From: Kribbella turkmenica
Lineage (GTDB): Bacteria > Actinomycetota > Actinomycetes > Propionibacteriales > Kribbellaceae
Direction of reading: 5' to 3'
DNA length: 64,000 nt
NCBI RefSeq assembly: GCF_004348725.1
Contig: NZ_SMKR01000004.1
Location: 32,926-96,925 of the forward strand
Notes under the pieces: generated by a model
What the model saw: the letters and a program-made list of their open reading frames with translations, nothing else
Databases searched by the model: none
Told to the model about the DNA's origin: nothing
In this document: piece by piece, positions 28,152 to 37,417 of the stretch
Position numbering within the stretch: position 1 is the first letter of the stretch
Layout of the letters: each line of letters starts with the position of its first letter
Program-made: the position numbers and the translations under genes

Positions 28152-29453
28152 CTACTGGTAACAGGGCTTGCTGAACTCGTGCGCCTCCGCGGTCTTGCCG
28201 GTGAAGAAGTCCCGCTCCACGCTCACGCCCGTCGGCGCCGCCGGGTCCACCTTCGAGATGATGCTGGCCCGGAACACCCGCTCGTTCGGCTCACCGGAGA
28301 ACCGGCCCGCCTCGGCCGGCAGCATGCCTTCGTAGTCCACCGTCTCCAGCGACTTCACCGCGGCCAGCAGCCCGGCCCGGGTGAGGTCCTTGGACTCGAC
28401 CGCCTTCTCCAGCGCGGCCTTCAACGGGTACGACCACACCCAGCCGGCGGTGTAGCCGTCGTTCGGCGCGGCCTTGAAGGTGGCCTGGTCGATCGACTCG
28501 GCCAGTGCCTTGTGACCGGCGGTTCCGGCGCCGTACGGCGCCCACGGCCCGGACTGCCGGTAGAGCGCGGTCAGCGCGGGCGCGGCCGGGCTCTTCAGCA
28601 GCGCCGGGTTCCAGGTCGGGCTGGTGCCGATGAACTGTCCCTTGAAGCCGTTCTGCGCGGCCCCGCCGACGATGGTCGCCGCCTCGGTCGGGCCGGTGGT
28701 CAGGATGACCAGGTCCGGCTTGGCCGCGACCAGTTTCTGGATCGCCGCACCCTGGTTCTCCTGGCCGGGCGCGGTCGGGATGTCGGTGAACGTCAGCCCG
28801 TTGGCCTCGGCCGCGATCTTCGCGCCGGCCGCGGCGTCGTCACCGTAGTCACCGGGGAAGTGCACCGCGGCGACCGTCTTCGGCTTCAGCGTCTCGACCG
28901 CGAAGTCGACCGAGTTCATCGACTCGAAGCAGTAGTTCGTGCCCGACTCCAGGATCACGTCCTCGAACGCCCACGCCGACGTCCAGGACGCCGGTACGCC
29001 GACCACGCCGCTGGACTTGAGGTCGCCGAGGATCGCCGCCGTGGTCGGTGAGCCGAGGGTCTGGACGAGCCCCAGCACGTCCGGCTTGATCTCGGCGTAC
29101 ACCTCGTTGTGGATCTGCGGGTTGTACTTGTTGTCCTTGACGTACTTGGTCACGTCGACCTCGAACTCGCCGATCCCGCCGGCCTCGTTGACCCGCTGCC
29201 AGAACGCCTTCTGGCTCTCGGTGATCGGTACGCCGAGCGCCTTGAACGGCCCCTCGGTCAGGTCCGAGATCGAGCCGAGGTAGATGCAGCCCTTGGCCTT
29301 GTCGACCGCGGCCGGGCACGGCTCGGAGGTGACCCCGACGTCGAACTTGACGCCCGAGTCGCCCTGCTGAGCTTCCGGGGCGTCGTTACGGCACCCCGCG
29401 ACCAGGACCATCGCCGCTACCAGCGCGACGGCGCTTCCCTTCCGAACGCTCAT
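28152..29453 (-). CDS. ABC transporter substrate-binding lipoprotein (LivK type)
   Basis: A 433-residue periplasmic-binding-type lipoprotein. The lipobox VAGC with Cys21 follows a short basic hydrophobic signal, so it sits on the outer face of the membrane. The body is a type I binding protein of the branched-chain amino acid family (GSISDLTEGPFKALG, QVLGLVQTLGSP-like segment, NYCFESMNSVDFAVETLKPK). AAGGAG precedes the ATG. It is the last gene of the operon. The inserted acyl-CoA synthetase argues for a carboxylic acid ligand rather than Leu/Ile/Val. Confidence 0.9.
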   Translation of the reverse strand: MSVRKGSAVALVAAMVLVAGCRNDAPEAQQGDSGVKFDVGVTSEPCPAAVDKAKGCIYLGSISDLTEGPFKALGVPITESQKAFWQRVNEAGGIGEFEVDVTKYVKDNKYNPQIHNEVYAEIKPDVLGLVQTLGSPTTAAILGDLKSSGVVGVPASWTSAWAFEDVILESGTNYCFESMNSVDFAVETLKPKTVAAVHFPGDYGDDAAAGAKIAAEANGLTFTDIPTAPGQENQGAAIQKLVAAKPDLVILTTGPTEAATIVGGAAQNGFKGQFIGTSPTWNPALLKSPAAPALTALYRQSGPWAPYGAGTAGHKALAESIDQATFKAAPNDGYTAGWVWSYPLKAALEKAVESKDLTRAGLLAAVKSLETVDYEGMLPAEAGRFSGEPNERVFRASIISKVDPAAPTGVSVERDFFTGKTAEAHEFSKPCYQ

Positions 29454-29462
29454 CGATACTCC

Positions 29463-30566
29463 TTAGTGCGAGAACGGCCACGACTTCCAGTAGGTGCGGA
29501 CCCGGATCCAGATGCCGAACAGCCCCCGCGGTTCGAAGATCAGGAAGCCGATGATCAACAGGCCGTAGAGGATCGTCTCGACCTGGAACACCGTGATGCC
29601 CCCGGCTGCGGAACTGCCGCTGATGAACGGCAGCACGGCCGGGAGCTCGCGGGTGACCCGCGGCAGCAGGGTGATGAACAGCGCGCCGAGCACCGATCCG
29701 GAGATCGTCGCGACACCGCCGATCAGCACCATCGCGATGTACTGCACCGACATCCCGAGGTTGAACGACCCCGGCTCGACGAAGCCGATCATCACGTACA
29801 GCAGGGCGCCCGCGACGCCGGCGTAGAACGACGACACCGCGAACGCGATCATCTTGTACCGGGTCACGTCGACCCCGATCACCTCGGCCGCCAGGTCCCG
29901 GTCCCGGACGGCCGCGAGCGCCCGGCCGGTCCTCGACCGGACCAGGTTCCGGGCCAGGACGCCGAAGATCACCAGCAGCACGAGCATCAGCAGGTAGAGC
30001 TTCTGCGCCTTCGTGAACAGCTCCCCGTCGACCGCGAACTGGAACCCGAACAACTCCGGGACGGCGGCCGGCCGCCCGACCCCGACTCCCCCGGTGAGCT
30101 CCCGCCAGTGCTTGAAGATGTGCTCCCCGATGAACACCAGCCCGAGCGTCACCACCGCCAGGTAGAGCCCGCGCAGCCGCGCCGCCAGCGGCGCGACGAT
30201 CAGCCCGGCCAGCCCGGCGACCAGGCCGGCCGCGAGCAACCAGACCGGCAGCGAGGTGATCCCGAACCCGATCAGCCGGGTGCTGTCCGGGTCACCCGAC
30301 AACGCGGCCGCGGTGTAGGCGCCCAGCCCCAGGAAGAACGCGTGCCCGAGCGACACCTGACCGCCGTACCCGGTGACGATGTTGAGGCCGATCGCACCGA
30401 TCGACGCCACGCACGCCGTAGCCAGCACGACCAGCAGGTCGTCGGTCAGCAGGAACGGCAACGCGACCGCGACCAGTCCGAGGACGAGCGTCCACCACCG
30501 CTTCGCGGGCGTGTTCAGCAAGGCCATGTCCTGCTTGTAGGACAGGTAGAGCAGGGGCCGGCTCAT
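29463..30566 (-). CDS. ABC transporter permease (LivM type)
   Basis: A 367-residue integral membrane permease with about 9-10 helices. The family motif near VTGYGGQVSLGHAFFLGLGAYTAA is at about 60-85, and RTGRALAAVRDRDLAAEVIGVDV forms the EAA-like cytoplasmic loop contacting the ATPases. The ATG overlaps the LivH-type permease stop (ATGA). It pairs with that permease to form the channel. Confidence 0.93.
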   Translation of the reverse strand: MSRPLLYLSYKQDMALLNTPAKRWWTLVLGLVAVALPFLLTDDLLVVLATACVASIGAIGLNIVTGYGGQVSLGHAFFLGLGAYTAAALSGDPDSTRLIGFGITSLPVWLLAAGLVAGLAGLIVAPLAARLRGLYLAVVTLGLVFIGEHIFKHWRELTGGVGVGRPAAVPELFGFQFAVDGELFTKAQKLYLLMLVLLVIFGVLARNLVRSRTGRALAAVRDRDLAAEVIGVDVTRYKMIAFAVSSFYAGVAGALLYVMIGFVEPGSFNLGMSVQYIAMVLIGGVATISGSVLGALFITLLPRVTRELPAVLPFISGSSAAGGITVFQVETILYGLLIIGFLIFEPRGLFGIWIRVRTYWKSWPFSH

Positions 30567-31450
30567 ATGCGCTCCACCTCTCTCGCGCCGAACAATCCGT
30601 AAGGTCTGACCAGCAGGACGAGGAGCATCAGCAGGTACGGCACGACCAGGAAGAAGTCACCGCCGAAGACCGGGTGCAGGTTGTCGCCGTAGCTGCCGAC
30701 CAGGGCCTCCACGATGCCGATCGACAGACCGGCGATCACCGCACCGCCGAGGGAGTCGAGGCCGCCGAGGATGATCACCGGAAGCGCCTTGAGCGCGGTC
30801 AGCCAGAGATTCTGCTCGAGGCCGATCCCGGTCGACAGAAACACCCCGGCCAGGCCGGCGAGCGCCGCCGCGAGCGCCCACGCCAGCGAGAACACCCGGC
30901 CGACCGAGACACCTTGCGCGAGCGCGACCTCCTGGTCCGACGACGCCGCCCGCATCGCCAGCCCGGTCCGCGACCAGCGGTAGAAGGCGAACAGCGCGGC
31001 CACCACGATCAGCGTTGCCACCAACGTGGCCAGGTGCCGCTGATCGATCCTGGCCCCCAGTACGCCGAGCTGCTCGAGCCCCCACGGGTCGCCCATCTGC
31101 CGGATGTCCAGGCCGATGAAGGAGTTCACCACCGTCCGGATCACGATGTCGACGCCGAGCGTGATGATCGCGATCACGAACACCGGCTTGCCGATCATCG
31201 GCCGCAGCGCCAGCCGCTCCACCCCGGCACCGAGCAGTGCGGTCAGCAGGAGCGCGACCAGGACGGCGAGGAAGAAATTCATCGACAGCACGAGATAACC
31301 GGTCAGCAGCGCGCCGGCCATCATGAACGCCGGCTGGGCGAAGCTGATCACGCGCATGGACTTGTAGACGATCACGAAGCCCAGCGCCAGCAGGGCGTAG
31401 ATCGACCCGTTGCCCAGGCCCCGGACAACCGTGGCGAGGAACTCGTTCAC
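30563..31450 (-). CDS. ABC transporter permease (LivH type)
   Basis: A 295-residue permease. GNGSIYALLALGFVIVYKSMRVISFAQPAF at the N-terminus and SRTGLAMRAASSDQEVALAQGVSVGRVFSLAW in the cytoplasmic loop are typical LivH segments. The GTG at 31450 overlaps the acyl-CoA synthetase stop (GTGA), so the synthetase is translated in line with the transporter subunits. Confidence 0.93.
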   Translation of the reverse strand: MNEFLATVVRGLGNGSIYALLALGFVIVYKSMRVISFAQPAFMMAGALLTGYLVLSMNFFLAVLVALLLTALLGAGVERLALRPMIGKPVFVIAIITLGVDIVIRTVVNSFIGLDIRQMGDPWGLEQLGVLGARIDQRHLATLVATLIVVAALFAFYRWSRTGLAMRAASSDQEVALAQGVSVGRVFSLAWALAAALAGLAGVFLSTGIGLEQNLWLTALKALPVIILGGLDSLGGAVIAGLSIGIVEALVGSYGDNLHPVFGGDFFLVVPYLLMLLVLLVRPYGLFGAREVERI

Positions 31451-33303
31451 CGGGCACCCCCGGCGTACATGGACTCGACCAGTCCGGCGAACGCCGTGCA
31501 GACGGCGGACCGCTTGACCTTCTGGGTCGCGGTCAGCTCGCCGTCCTCGTGGTCCAGCAGCTTCGGCAGCAGCCGGAACGACCGCACCTGCTCGACCGTG
31601 GCGAACCGGGCGTTGACGTCGTCCACGACGGTCTGGACCAGCGCGATCACCTCCGGTTTCGCGGACAGGTCGCCGTACGTCGAGTAGGGCAGCCGGTGCG
31701 TCTGGGCCCAGTGGCCGACGGTGTCCGGCTCGATGCCGATCAGCGCGGTGAGGAACCTGCGCCGGTCGCCGATCACGATCGCTTCCTTGATGTACGGCGA
31801 CGCCTTGAGCGCGTTCTCGATCTCCGACGGAGCGACGTTCTTGCCGCCCGCGGTGATGATGATGTCCTTCATCCGGTCGGTGATGCGCACGTGCGTGCCG
31901 TCGGCCCACTCCCCCACGTCGCCGGTGTGCAGCCAGCCGTCGGCGTCGATCACCTTCGCGGTCGCGTCCGGGTCCTGCCAGTAGCCGGCGAAGGTTCCCG
32001 GGTGCCGGGTGAGGATCTCGCCGGTGCTCTCGTCGATCCGCAGCTCGACACCGGGGTGCGGTTCACCGACCGTGCCGACCTTGACCCGGCCCGGGCGGTT
32101 GGCCGTCGCCACCGCGGTGTTCTCGGTCATGCCGTACACCTCGTGCATCGGCAGTCCGAGTCCCATGAAGAACCGCAGTACTTCGGGTGCGATCGGTGCC
32201 GCCCCGGACGCGGCGTACCGGACCTTGCGCAGCCCGATGCGGTCCTTGAGTGCGCGGTAGCAGAACAGCCAGCCGATCGCGTAGACCGCCCGGGAGGCGG
32301 CGGTATGACGTCCCCCGTTGGCCGCGAGCACGCCGCCGATCCAGTCGGCCCGGCGGAGCCAGTAGCCGTTCACCATCCGCTTCAGGGGATCGGCGGACTC
32401 GACCCGGATCTGGACGCCGGCCGCGATCTTCTCCCAGATCCGCGGGACTCCGAACAGGATCGTCGGCTGTACCTCGTGCAGGTTGGTCGCGACCGTCTCG
32501 ATCGACTCGGCGAAGTGCACGGTGACCCCGGCCCCGGCGCCGAACCAGCCGCTGAAGATCCGCTCGGCCACGTGGCACAACGGCAGGTAGGACAGCACAC
32601 TGTCCCGCGGCGACGGCGGCGGCGCGGTGAAGCCACCACGCTCGACCAGCTCCTGGATGGCGAAGTCGACGTTCGTGGCGGTCAGCATCACGCCCTTCGG
32701 CGGGCCGGTCGTGCCGGACGTGTAGATCAGCGTCACCACGTCGTCCGGCCGGGACTCCTCCATGCGGCGCGTGACCGCGTCCGAGTCGGCCGCACGATGG
32801 CCGGTGCCGATGGCAAGGAAGTCGGTCCAGGCGATCAGGCGCGGGTCGGCGTACCGGTGCCGGATGCCGCGCGGGTCGACGTAGACGATGTGCTTCAGAT
32901 CGGGCAGGTCCTCGATCGCCAGCGCCTTGTCGACCTGCTCCTGGTCCTCGGCGATCAGCACCTTCGCCCCCGAGTGCCGCAGCAGGTAGCCGACCTCGGC
33001 GACCGGGTTGGTCGGGTACAGCCCGACCGTCGCCGCGCGGACGGCGACCGTGCCGACGTCGGTGTACAGCCACTCCCGGCGGTTCTCCGAGTGGATCGCC
33101 ACCCGGTCGCCCGGCTCGACGCCGAGGGCGATCAACGCGTGCGCGGCCAGCTCGGCGGTGTCCCAGTACTGCTCCCAGCTCACCTGCTGCCAGATGCCCA
33201 GGTCCTTCTCCCGCAGCGCGATCACGTGCGGGGTCGTCCTGGCCCGGTCCCGGACCCGGCTCGCGATCGTTGCCGTCCGCACCGACGTCTCGACCGTGCT
33301 CAT
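31447..33303 (-). CDS. Long-chain-type acyl-CoA synthetase inside a transporter operon
   Basis: A 618-residue AMP-forming ligase. The P-loop LIYTSGTTGPPKGVM is near 200, the adenylate motif YGMTENTAV near 410, and GWLHTGDVGEW with DRMKDIIITAGGKNVAPSEIEN in the hinge region. This is the ACSL layout. It overlaps the ATPase gene upstream and the LivH-type permease downstream by four bases each. Coupling of uptake with CoA activation suggests the transported compound is a fatty or aromatic acid trapped by thioesterification; this is inference. Confidence 0.92.
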   Translation of the reverse strand: MSTVETSVRTATIASRVRDRARTTPHVIALREKDLGIWQQVSWEQYWDTAELAAHALIALGVEPGDRVAIHSENRREWLYTDVGTVAVRAATVGLYPTNPVAEVGYLLRHSGAKVLIAEDQEQVDKALAIEDLPDLKHIVYVDPRGIRHRYADPRLIAWTDFLAIGTGHRAADSDAVTRRMEESRPDDVVTLIYTSGTTGPPKGVMLTATNVDFAIQELVERGGFTAPPPSPRDSVLSYLPLCHVAERIFSGWFGAGAGVTVHFAESIETVATNLHEVQPTILFGVPRIWEKIAAGVQIRVESADPLKRMVNGYWLRRADWIGGVLAANGGRHTAASRAVYAIGWLFCYRALKDRIGLRKVRYAASGAAPIAPEVLRFFMGLGLPMHEVYGMTENTAVATANRPGRVKVGTVGEPHPGVELRIDESTGEILTRHPGTFAGYWQDPDATAKVIDADGWLHTGDVGEWADGTHVRITDRMKDIIITAGGKNVAPSEIENALKASPYIKEAIVIGDRRRFLTALIGIEPDTVGHWAQTHRLPYSTYGDLSAKPEVIALVQTVVDDVNARFATVEQVRSFRLLPKLLDHEDGELTATQKVKRSAVCTAFAGLVESMYAGGAR

Positions 33304-34127
33304 GGCTTCTCGACCACCCGGTGCTCCTCGCCCAGGTAGGCCCGGACGACGTCGGGGTCGGTGGCGACGTCCTTCGGCGTCCCGGTGCGGATCGGCTTGC
33401 CGAAGTCCATCACCATGATCCGGTCGGCCAGATCCATCACCAGGCCCATCTGGTGCTCGACCATCACCATCGGCAGGCCGAGGTCGTCGCGGATGTCGAG
33501 GATGAACCGGGCCATGTCCTCGGTCTCCTCGAGGTTCATCCCGGCGACCGGTTCGTCCAGCAGCAGCAGTTTCGGCTCCGACGCCAGCGCCCGGCCGAGC
33601 TCCACCCGTTTCTGCACGCCGTAGGGCAGCAGGCCGACCGGGAACCGCCGCCACTGCGTAAGCTCGAGGAAGTCGACGATCTCCTCGACGGCCCGCCGGT
33701 TGGCCCGTTCGTTGCGCTGGGCCTTGCCGAGCCACGCGAACGCGGCGAGGACGCCGTACGGGTGATGGTGGTGCCGGCCGAGCATCAGGTTGTCCAGGAC
33801 GGTCAGGTTCGAGAACAGTTCGATGTTCTGGAAGGTCCGGGCGATGCCCAGCCGGGCGATCGCGTGCGGCCGGCGGCCGAGCAGATCCTCGCCGCCGAAG
33901 CGGACCGCCCCCCGTTGTGGCCGGTAGACACCGGAGAGCACGTTGAAGATCGAGGTCTTGCCGGCACCGTTCGGGCCGATGACCGCGAACAACTCCCCCT
34001 GGTTCACGGTGAAGCTGACGCCGTTGAGCGCCGTCACTCCTTCGAACCCGAGGACGACGTCCTCGAACCTGAGCACCGGGGTGGACTCCTGCGTGTGCTC
34101 GCTGTGGCGGGCCTGCGTCGCGGTCAC
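33300..34127 (-). CDS. ABC transporter ATPase (LivG type)
   Basis: A 275-residue ATPase: Walker A GPNGAGKTS, a Q-loop region FQNIELF, a divergent signature LLPYGVQKRVELGRAL instead of LSGGQ, Walker B LLLLDEPVAGMN and the H-loop VEHQM. The LivG-type long insertion after the Q-loop (HHHHPYGVLAAF) is present. The GTG at 34127 overlaps the LivF-type stop by four bases; the GTG at 34136 is an alternative start. Confidence 0.93.
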   Translation of the reverse strand: MTATQARHSEHTQESTPVLRFEDVVLGFEGVTALNGVSFTVNQGELFAVIGPNGAGKTSIFNVLSGVYRPQRGAVRFGGEDLLGRRPHAIARLGIARTFQNIELFSNLTVLDNLMLGRHHHHPYGVLAAFAWLGKAQRNERANRRAVEEIVDFLELTQWRRFPVGLLPYGVQKRVELGRALASEPKLLLLDEPVAGMNLEETEDMARFILDIRDDLGLPMVMVEHQMGLVMDLADRIMVMDFGKPIRTGTPKDVATDPDVVRAYLGEEHRVVEKP

Positions 34128-34909
34128 GACAACCACCGCTTCCGTCGGCGGTAGTGCTTCACGTCGCGGAAGGATTTGACCGACCCTTCGGCGCCGAGGC
34201 CGAGGTAGAACTCGCGGACGTCGCCGTCGGCGAGCAGGTCGGCGGCCGGCTTGTCCATCACCATCGCGCCGTTCTCCAGCACGTATCCGTGCTCGGCGAT
34301 CGACAACGCCATCGCCGCGTTCTGCTCGACCAGCAGCACGGTCGTGCCCTGCTGGTTGATCTTCACGATCACGTCCCGGATCTGCCGGACGATCATCGGC
34401 GCCAGCCCGAGGCTCGGCTCATCGAGCAGCAGGTACTTCGGATCCGACATCAGCGCGCGTCCGATCGCCAGCATCTGCTGCTCGCCACCGGACAGGTACC
34501 CGGCCAGCGTGCGGCGGCGGTCCGCCAGCACCGGGAACAACTGGTAAGTCCGGTCCAGGTTGGCCTTGATCGAGCGCGGACTGACATGGCCGCCGATCCG
34601 GAGGTTCTCCTCGACGGTGAGGTCGGCCAGGATCCGCCGGCCTTCCATCACCTGCTTGACGCCCAGGGCGGCCACCCGGCTGGCACCGTAGGTGTGGATC
34701 GGCTCGCCGTCGAGCGTGATCGACCCGCGCCGGACCTCGCCGTCGTGAACGTCGAGCAGCCCGGACAGCGCGCGCAGCAGCGTGGACTTGCCGGCTCCGT
34801 TCGCCCCCAGCAGGGCGACGATCCGCCCCTGCGGGACCTCGAGACCCACCCCACGCAGCACCAGCATCACGTCGTCGTAGACGACCTCGAGGTTCTTCGC
34901 CGCCAGCAC
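34124..34909 (-). CDS. ABC transporter ATPase (LivF type)
   Basis: A 261-residue ATPase: Walker A GANGAGKST, signature LSGGEQQMLAIGRAL, Walker B YLLLDEPSLGLAP and the VEQN H-loop-equivalent region typical of LivF. The C-terminus has an extra basic tail (HYRRRKRWLS). The GTG at 34909 has GGGAGG five bases upstream. It is the first gene of the six-gene transporter operon, with a palindrome about 130 bases upstream. Confidence 0.93.
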   Translation of the reverse strand: MLAAKNLEVVYDDVMLVLRGVGLEVPQGRIVALLGANGAGKSTLLRALSGLLDVHDGEVRRGSITLDGEPIHTYGASRVAALGVKQVMEGRRILADLTVEENLRIGGHVSPRSIKANLDRTYQLFPVLADRRRTLAGYLSGGEQQMLAIGRALMSDPKYLLLDEPSLGLAPMIVRQIRDVIVKINQQGTTVLLVEQNAAMALSIAEHGYVLENGAMVMDKPAADLLADGDVREFYLGLGAEGSVKSFRDVKHYRRRKRWLS

Positions 34910-35041
34910 CCGGCCTCCCGGATCCCCGAAGGTTCCCAACCCACGTCTTGGCGAGTGAGTGTGACAGCACAACTCACGAGTAGGAAGTCCTCGCGCCCGG
35001 AAAGCGGACGGCAACACCCAACCGTGACCGATGGTCAGGCG

Positions 35042-35067
35042 TAAAACCAGTTATGCGACTGGTCTTA
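35042..35067. promoter_or_regulatory. 26-bp palindrome between his and transporter operons
   Basis: TAAAACCAGT and ACTGGTCTTA are 10-bp arms with one mismatch and a six-base centre. The size and symmetry suit a TetR-family operator, such as those regulating acyl-CoA-related genes. It touches the hisH stop and lies upstream of the LivF-type gene; a terminator role for his is the alternative. Confidence 0.45.
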
Positions 35068-35706
35068 GAGTGAGCGCACCCAGTTCGCGAGCAGCGCCGC
35101 GCCCGCGTCGCCGGACTTCTCCGGGTGGAACTGCGTGGCCGAGAGCGGCCCGTTCTCGACCGCGGCGACGAACCGGTCGGCGCCGTACGTCGTCCAGGTC
35201 ACCAGCGGGGCGACCGACTCCCGGGCGCCCTCGAGCTCCCACTCGCGGACGCCGTAGGAGTGGACGAAGTAGAACCGCTCCTTCTCGATGCCGTCGAAGA
35301 GCGTGCTGCCGGCCGGGACGTCGACCGTGTTCCAGCCCATGTGCGGCACCGGCTCCTGGCTCAACGGTTGCAAGCGCTCGACCGTGCCCGGCCACTGCTC
35401 GCAGCCCTCGGTCTCCACACCGTGCTCGATCCCACGGGCGAACAGGATCTGCATCCCGACACAGATGCCGAGCACCGGACGACCACCGGTCAGCCGACGG
35501 TCGACGACGGCGTCGCCGCGGACCCTCTTCAATCCCGTCATGCAGGCTTCGAAGGCGCCGACGCCGGGAACGAGCAGGCCGTCCGCGTTCAGCGCCTCGT
35601 CGAAGTCCGCGGTCACCGTGACGTCCGCACCGACGCGCTGCAGCGCCCGCTCACCCGACCGGATGTTGCCGGAGCCGTAGTCGAGCAGGACGACCTTCTT
35701 GCTCAC
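35065..35706 (-). CDS. hisH: Imidazole glycerol phosphate synthase, glutaminase subunit
   Basis: A 213-residue class I glutamine amidotransferase subunit that feeds ammonia to HisF. The nucleophile Cys82 is in GICVGMQ, and His194/Glu196 in FHPEKSG complete the triad. The start overlaps the hisB stop (ATGA). The usual partners hisA/priA and hisF do not follow; the transporter operon does, so HisF must be encoded elsewhere. Confidence 0.96.
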   Translation of the reverse strand: MSKKVVLLDYGSGNIRSGERALQRVGADVTVTADFDEALNADGLLVPGVGAFEACMTGLKRVRGDAVVDRRLTGGRPVLGICVGMQILFARGIEHGVETEGCEQWPGTVERLQPLSQEPVPHMGWNTVDVPAGSTLFDGIEKERFYFVHSYGVREWELEGARESVAPLVTWTTYGADRFVAAVENGPLSATQFHPEKSGDAGAALLANWVRSL

Positions 35707-36302
35707 AGGGCTCCCTTGGTGGAGGGAATCCCCGGCTGTCGCGGGTCCGGCTCGGCGGCGGCCCGCAGCGCCCGGGCGAACGCCTTGAACTGCGCCTCGA
35801 CGATGTGGTGCGGGTCGCGGCCGGACAGCACCCGGATGTGGATGCAGATCGCGGCGTTGAACGCGAGCGTCTCGAACACGTGCTGGGTCAGCGACCCGGC
35901 GTAGTCGCCGCCGATGATCGCGTAGACCTGACCGTCCGGCTCACCGGTGTGCACGCAGTACGGCCGGCCGGACAGGTCGACCGTGCAGTGCACGAGCGCC
36001 TCGTCCAGCGGCACGGTCGCGTCCCCGAAGCGCCGGATGCCGCGCTTGTCACCCAGGGCCTCCTTCAGCGCCTGGCCGATGCCGATCGCGGTGTCCTCGA
36101 CGGTGTGGTGGGCGTCGATCTCCAGGTCGCCGACCGTGTTCACGTGCAGGTCGAGCAGCGCGTGCTTCGCCAGCGCGTTGAGCATGTGGTCGTAGAACCC
36201 GACGCCGGTCGAGATGTCGGCGCGGCCCTCGCCATCGATGTTCAGCTCGACCAGGACCTTCGACTCACTCGTCTCCCGGTCGATCCGTGCCGTACGGCTC
36301 AT
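35703..36302 (-). CDS. hisB: Imidazoleglycerol-phosphate dehydratase
   Basis: A 199-residue monofunctional HisB. The manganese-binding His clusters are clear: [24 protein letters not shown] and [17 protein letters not shown]. It performs the sixth step of histidine synthesis. It overlaps hisC and hisH by four bases each, consistent with a tightly coupled operon. Confidence 0.97.
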   Translation of the reverse strand: MSRTARIDRETSESKVLVELNIDGEGRADISTGVGFYDHMLNALAKHALLDLHVNTVGDLEIDAHHTVEDTAIGIGQALKEALGDKRGIRRFGDATVPLDEALVHCTVDLSGRPYCVHTGEPDGQVYAIIGGDYAGSLTQHVFETLAFNAAICIHIRVLSGRDPHHIVEAQFKAFARALRAAAEPDPRQPGIPSTKGAL

Positions 36303-37417
36303 GTCAGCCTTCCGATGTCTGTCTTGAGGACGCGCTCCAGCGAAGCGCGGAATGCGGCCATCTCGGCGCCGGTGCCGATGGAGACCCGCAGCCAGCCGTC
36401 CGGGCCGGTCTCGCGGATCAGTACGCCGTCGTCCAGCAGCGACTGCCAGACCGCGTGCCGGTCGGCGAACGTGCCGAACAGGACGAAGTTCGCGTCCGAG
36501 TCGACCGCGCGCAGCCCGAGCGACCGCAGCCAGTCGACCGTCTCGTCGCGCTCGACCCGCAACTGCTCGACCCGGCCGAGCAACTCGTCCGAATGTCTCA
36601 GCGCCGCCCGCGCGACCGCCTGCGTCACCGCGGACAGGTGGTACGGCAGCCGGACGATCCGCAGCGCGTCCACCAGTTGCTTGCTCGCGGCAAGGTATCC
36701 GAGCCGGCCGCCGGCCAGCGCGAACGCCTTCGACATCGTCCGCGCCACCGCGAGATTCGGGTACGACGGCAGCAGCGTGACCGCGCTCGGCGTCCCGGTC
36801 CGGCGGAACTCGGCGTACGCCTCGTCGACCACCAGGACGGCCCCGATCGCGGCCGTCCGGGCGGCCAGCGCCTCGACCACCTGGATCGGAAGCGCCGTCC
36901 CGGTCGGGTTGTTCGGCGAGGCGAGCAGCACGACGGACGGACGGTGCCGGGAGATCGCGGCCAGGGCCTTGCTCTGGTCGAGGGTGAAGTCCTCGGCCCG
37001 GCGGCCGGTCACCCAGGCCGTGTTCGTGTCCCGCGCGTACTCCGGATACATCGAGTACGTCGGCGCGAACGACAGCGCCGTCCGCCCGGGACCGCCGAAC
37101 GCCTGCAGGATGTGCAGCATGACCTCGTTGGACCCGTTGGCCGCCCAGACCTGTTCGGCGATGAGCCGGCCGCCGGACTCACGACCCAGGTACGCCGCCA
37201 GGTCCGCACGCAGGTGGAGGAACTCGCGGTCCGGGTAGCGGTTCAGCCCGCGGGCCGCCTCGGCCACCGACGCCGCGATGTCGGCGACGGTCTCCTCGCT
37301 CGGCGGGTACGGGTTCTCGTTCACGTTGAGCAGGATCGGTACGTCGAGTTGCGGGGCGCCGTACGGCTCGAAGCTCTTCAGCTCCTCGCGGATCGGCAGC
37401 CCGTCGAAGCGGCCCAT
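36299..37417 (-). CDS. hisC: Histidinol-phosphate aminotransferase
   Basis: A 372-residue PLP aminotransferase of class I/II. The PLP lysine is in [15 protein letters not shown], and [11 protein letters not shown] and VVDEAYAEF are the cofactor-contact blocks. The start ATG 37417 shares one base with the hisD stop (TGATG). The frame is open further upstream, but only antisense or within hisD. Confidence 0.96.
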   Translation of the reverse strand: MGRFDGLPIREELKSFEPYGAPQLDVPILLNVNENPYPPSEETVADIAASVAEAARGLNRYPDREFLHLRADLAAYLGRESGGRLIAEQVWAANGSNEVMLHILQAFGGPGRTALSFAPTYSMYPEYARDTNTAWVTGRRAEDFTLDQSKALAAISRHRPSVVLLASPNNPTGTALPIQVVEALAARTAAIGAVLVVDEAYAEFRRTGTPSAVTLLPSYPNLAVARTMSKAFALAGGRLGYLAASKQLVDALRIVRLPYHLSAVTQAVARAALRHSDELLGRVEQLRVERDETVDWLRSLGLRAVDSDANFVLFGTFADRHAVWQSLLDDGVLIRETGPDGWLRVSIGTGAEMAAFRASLERVLKTDIGRLT

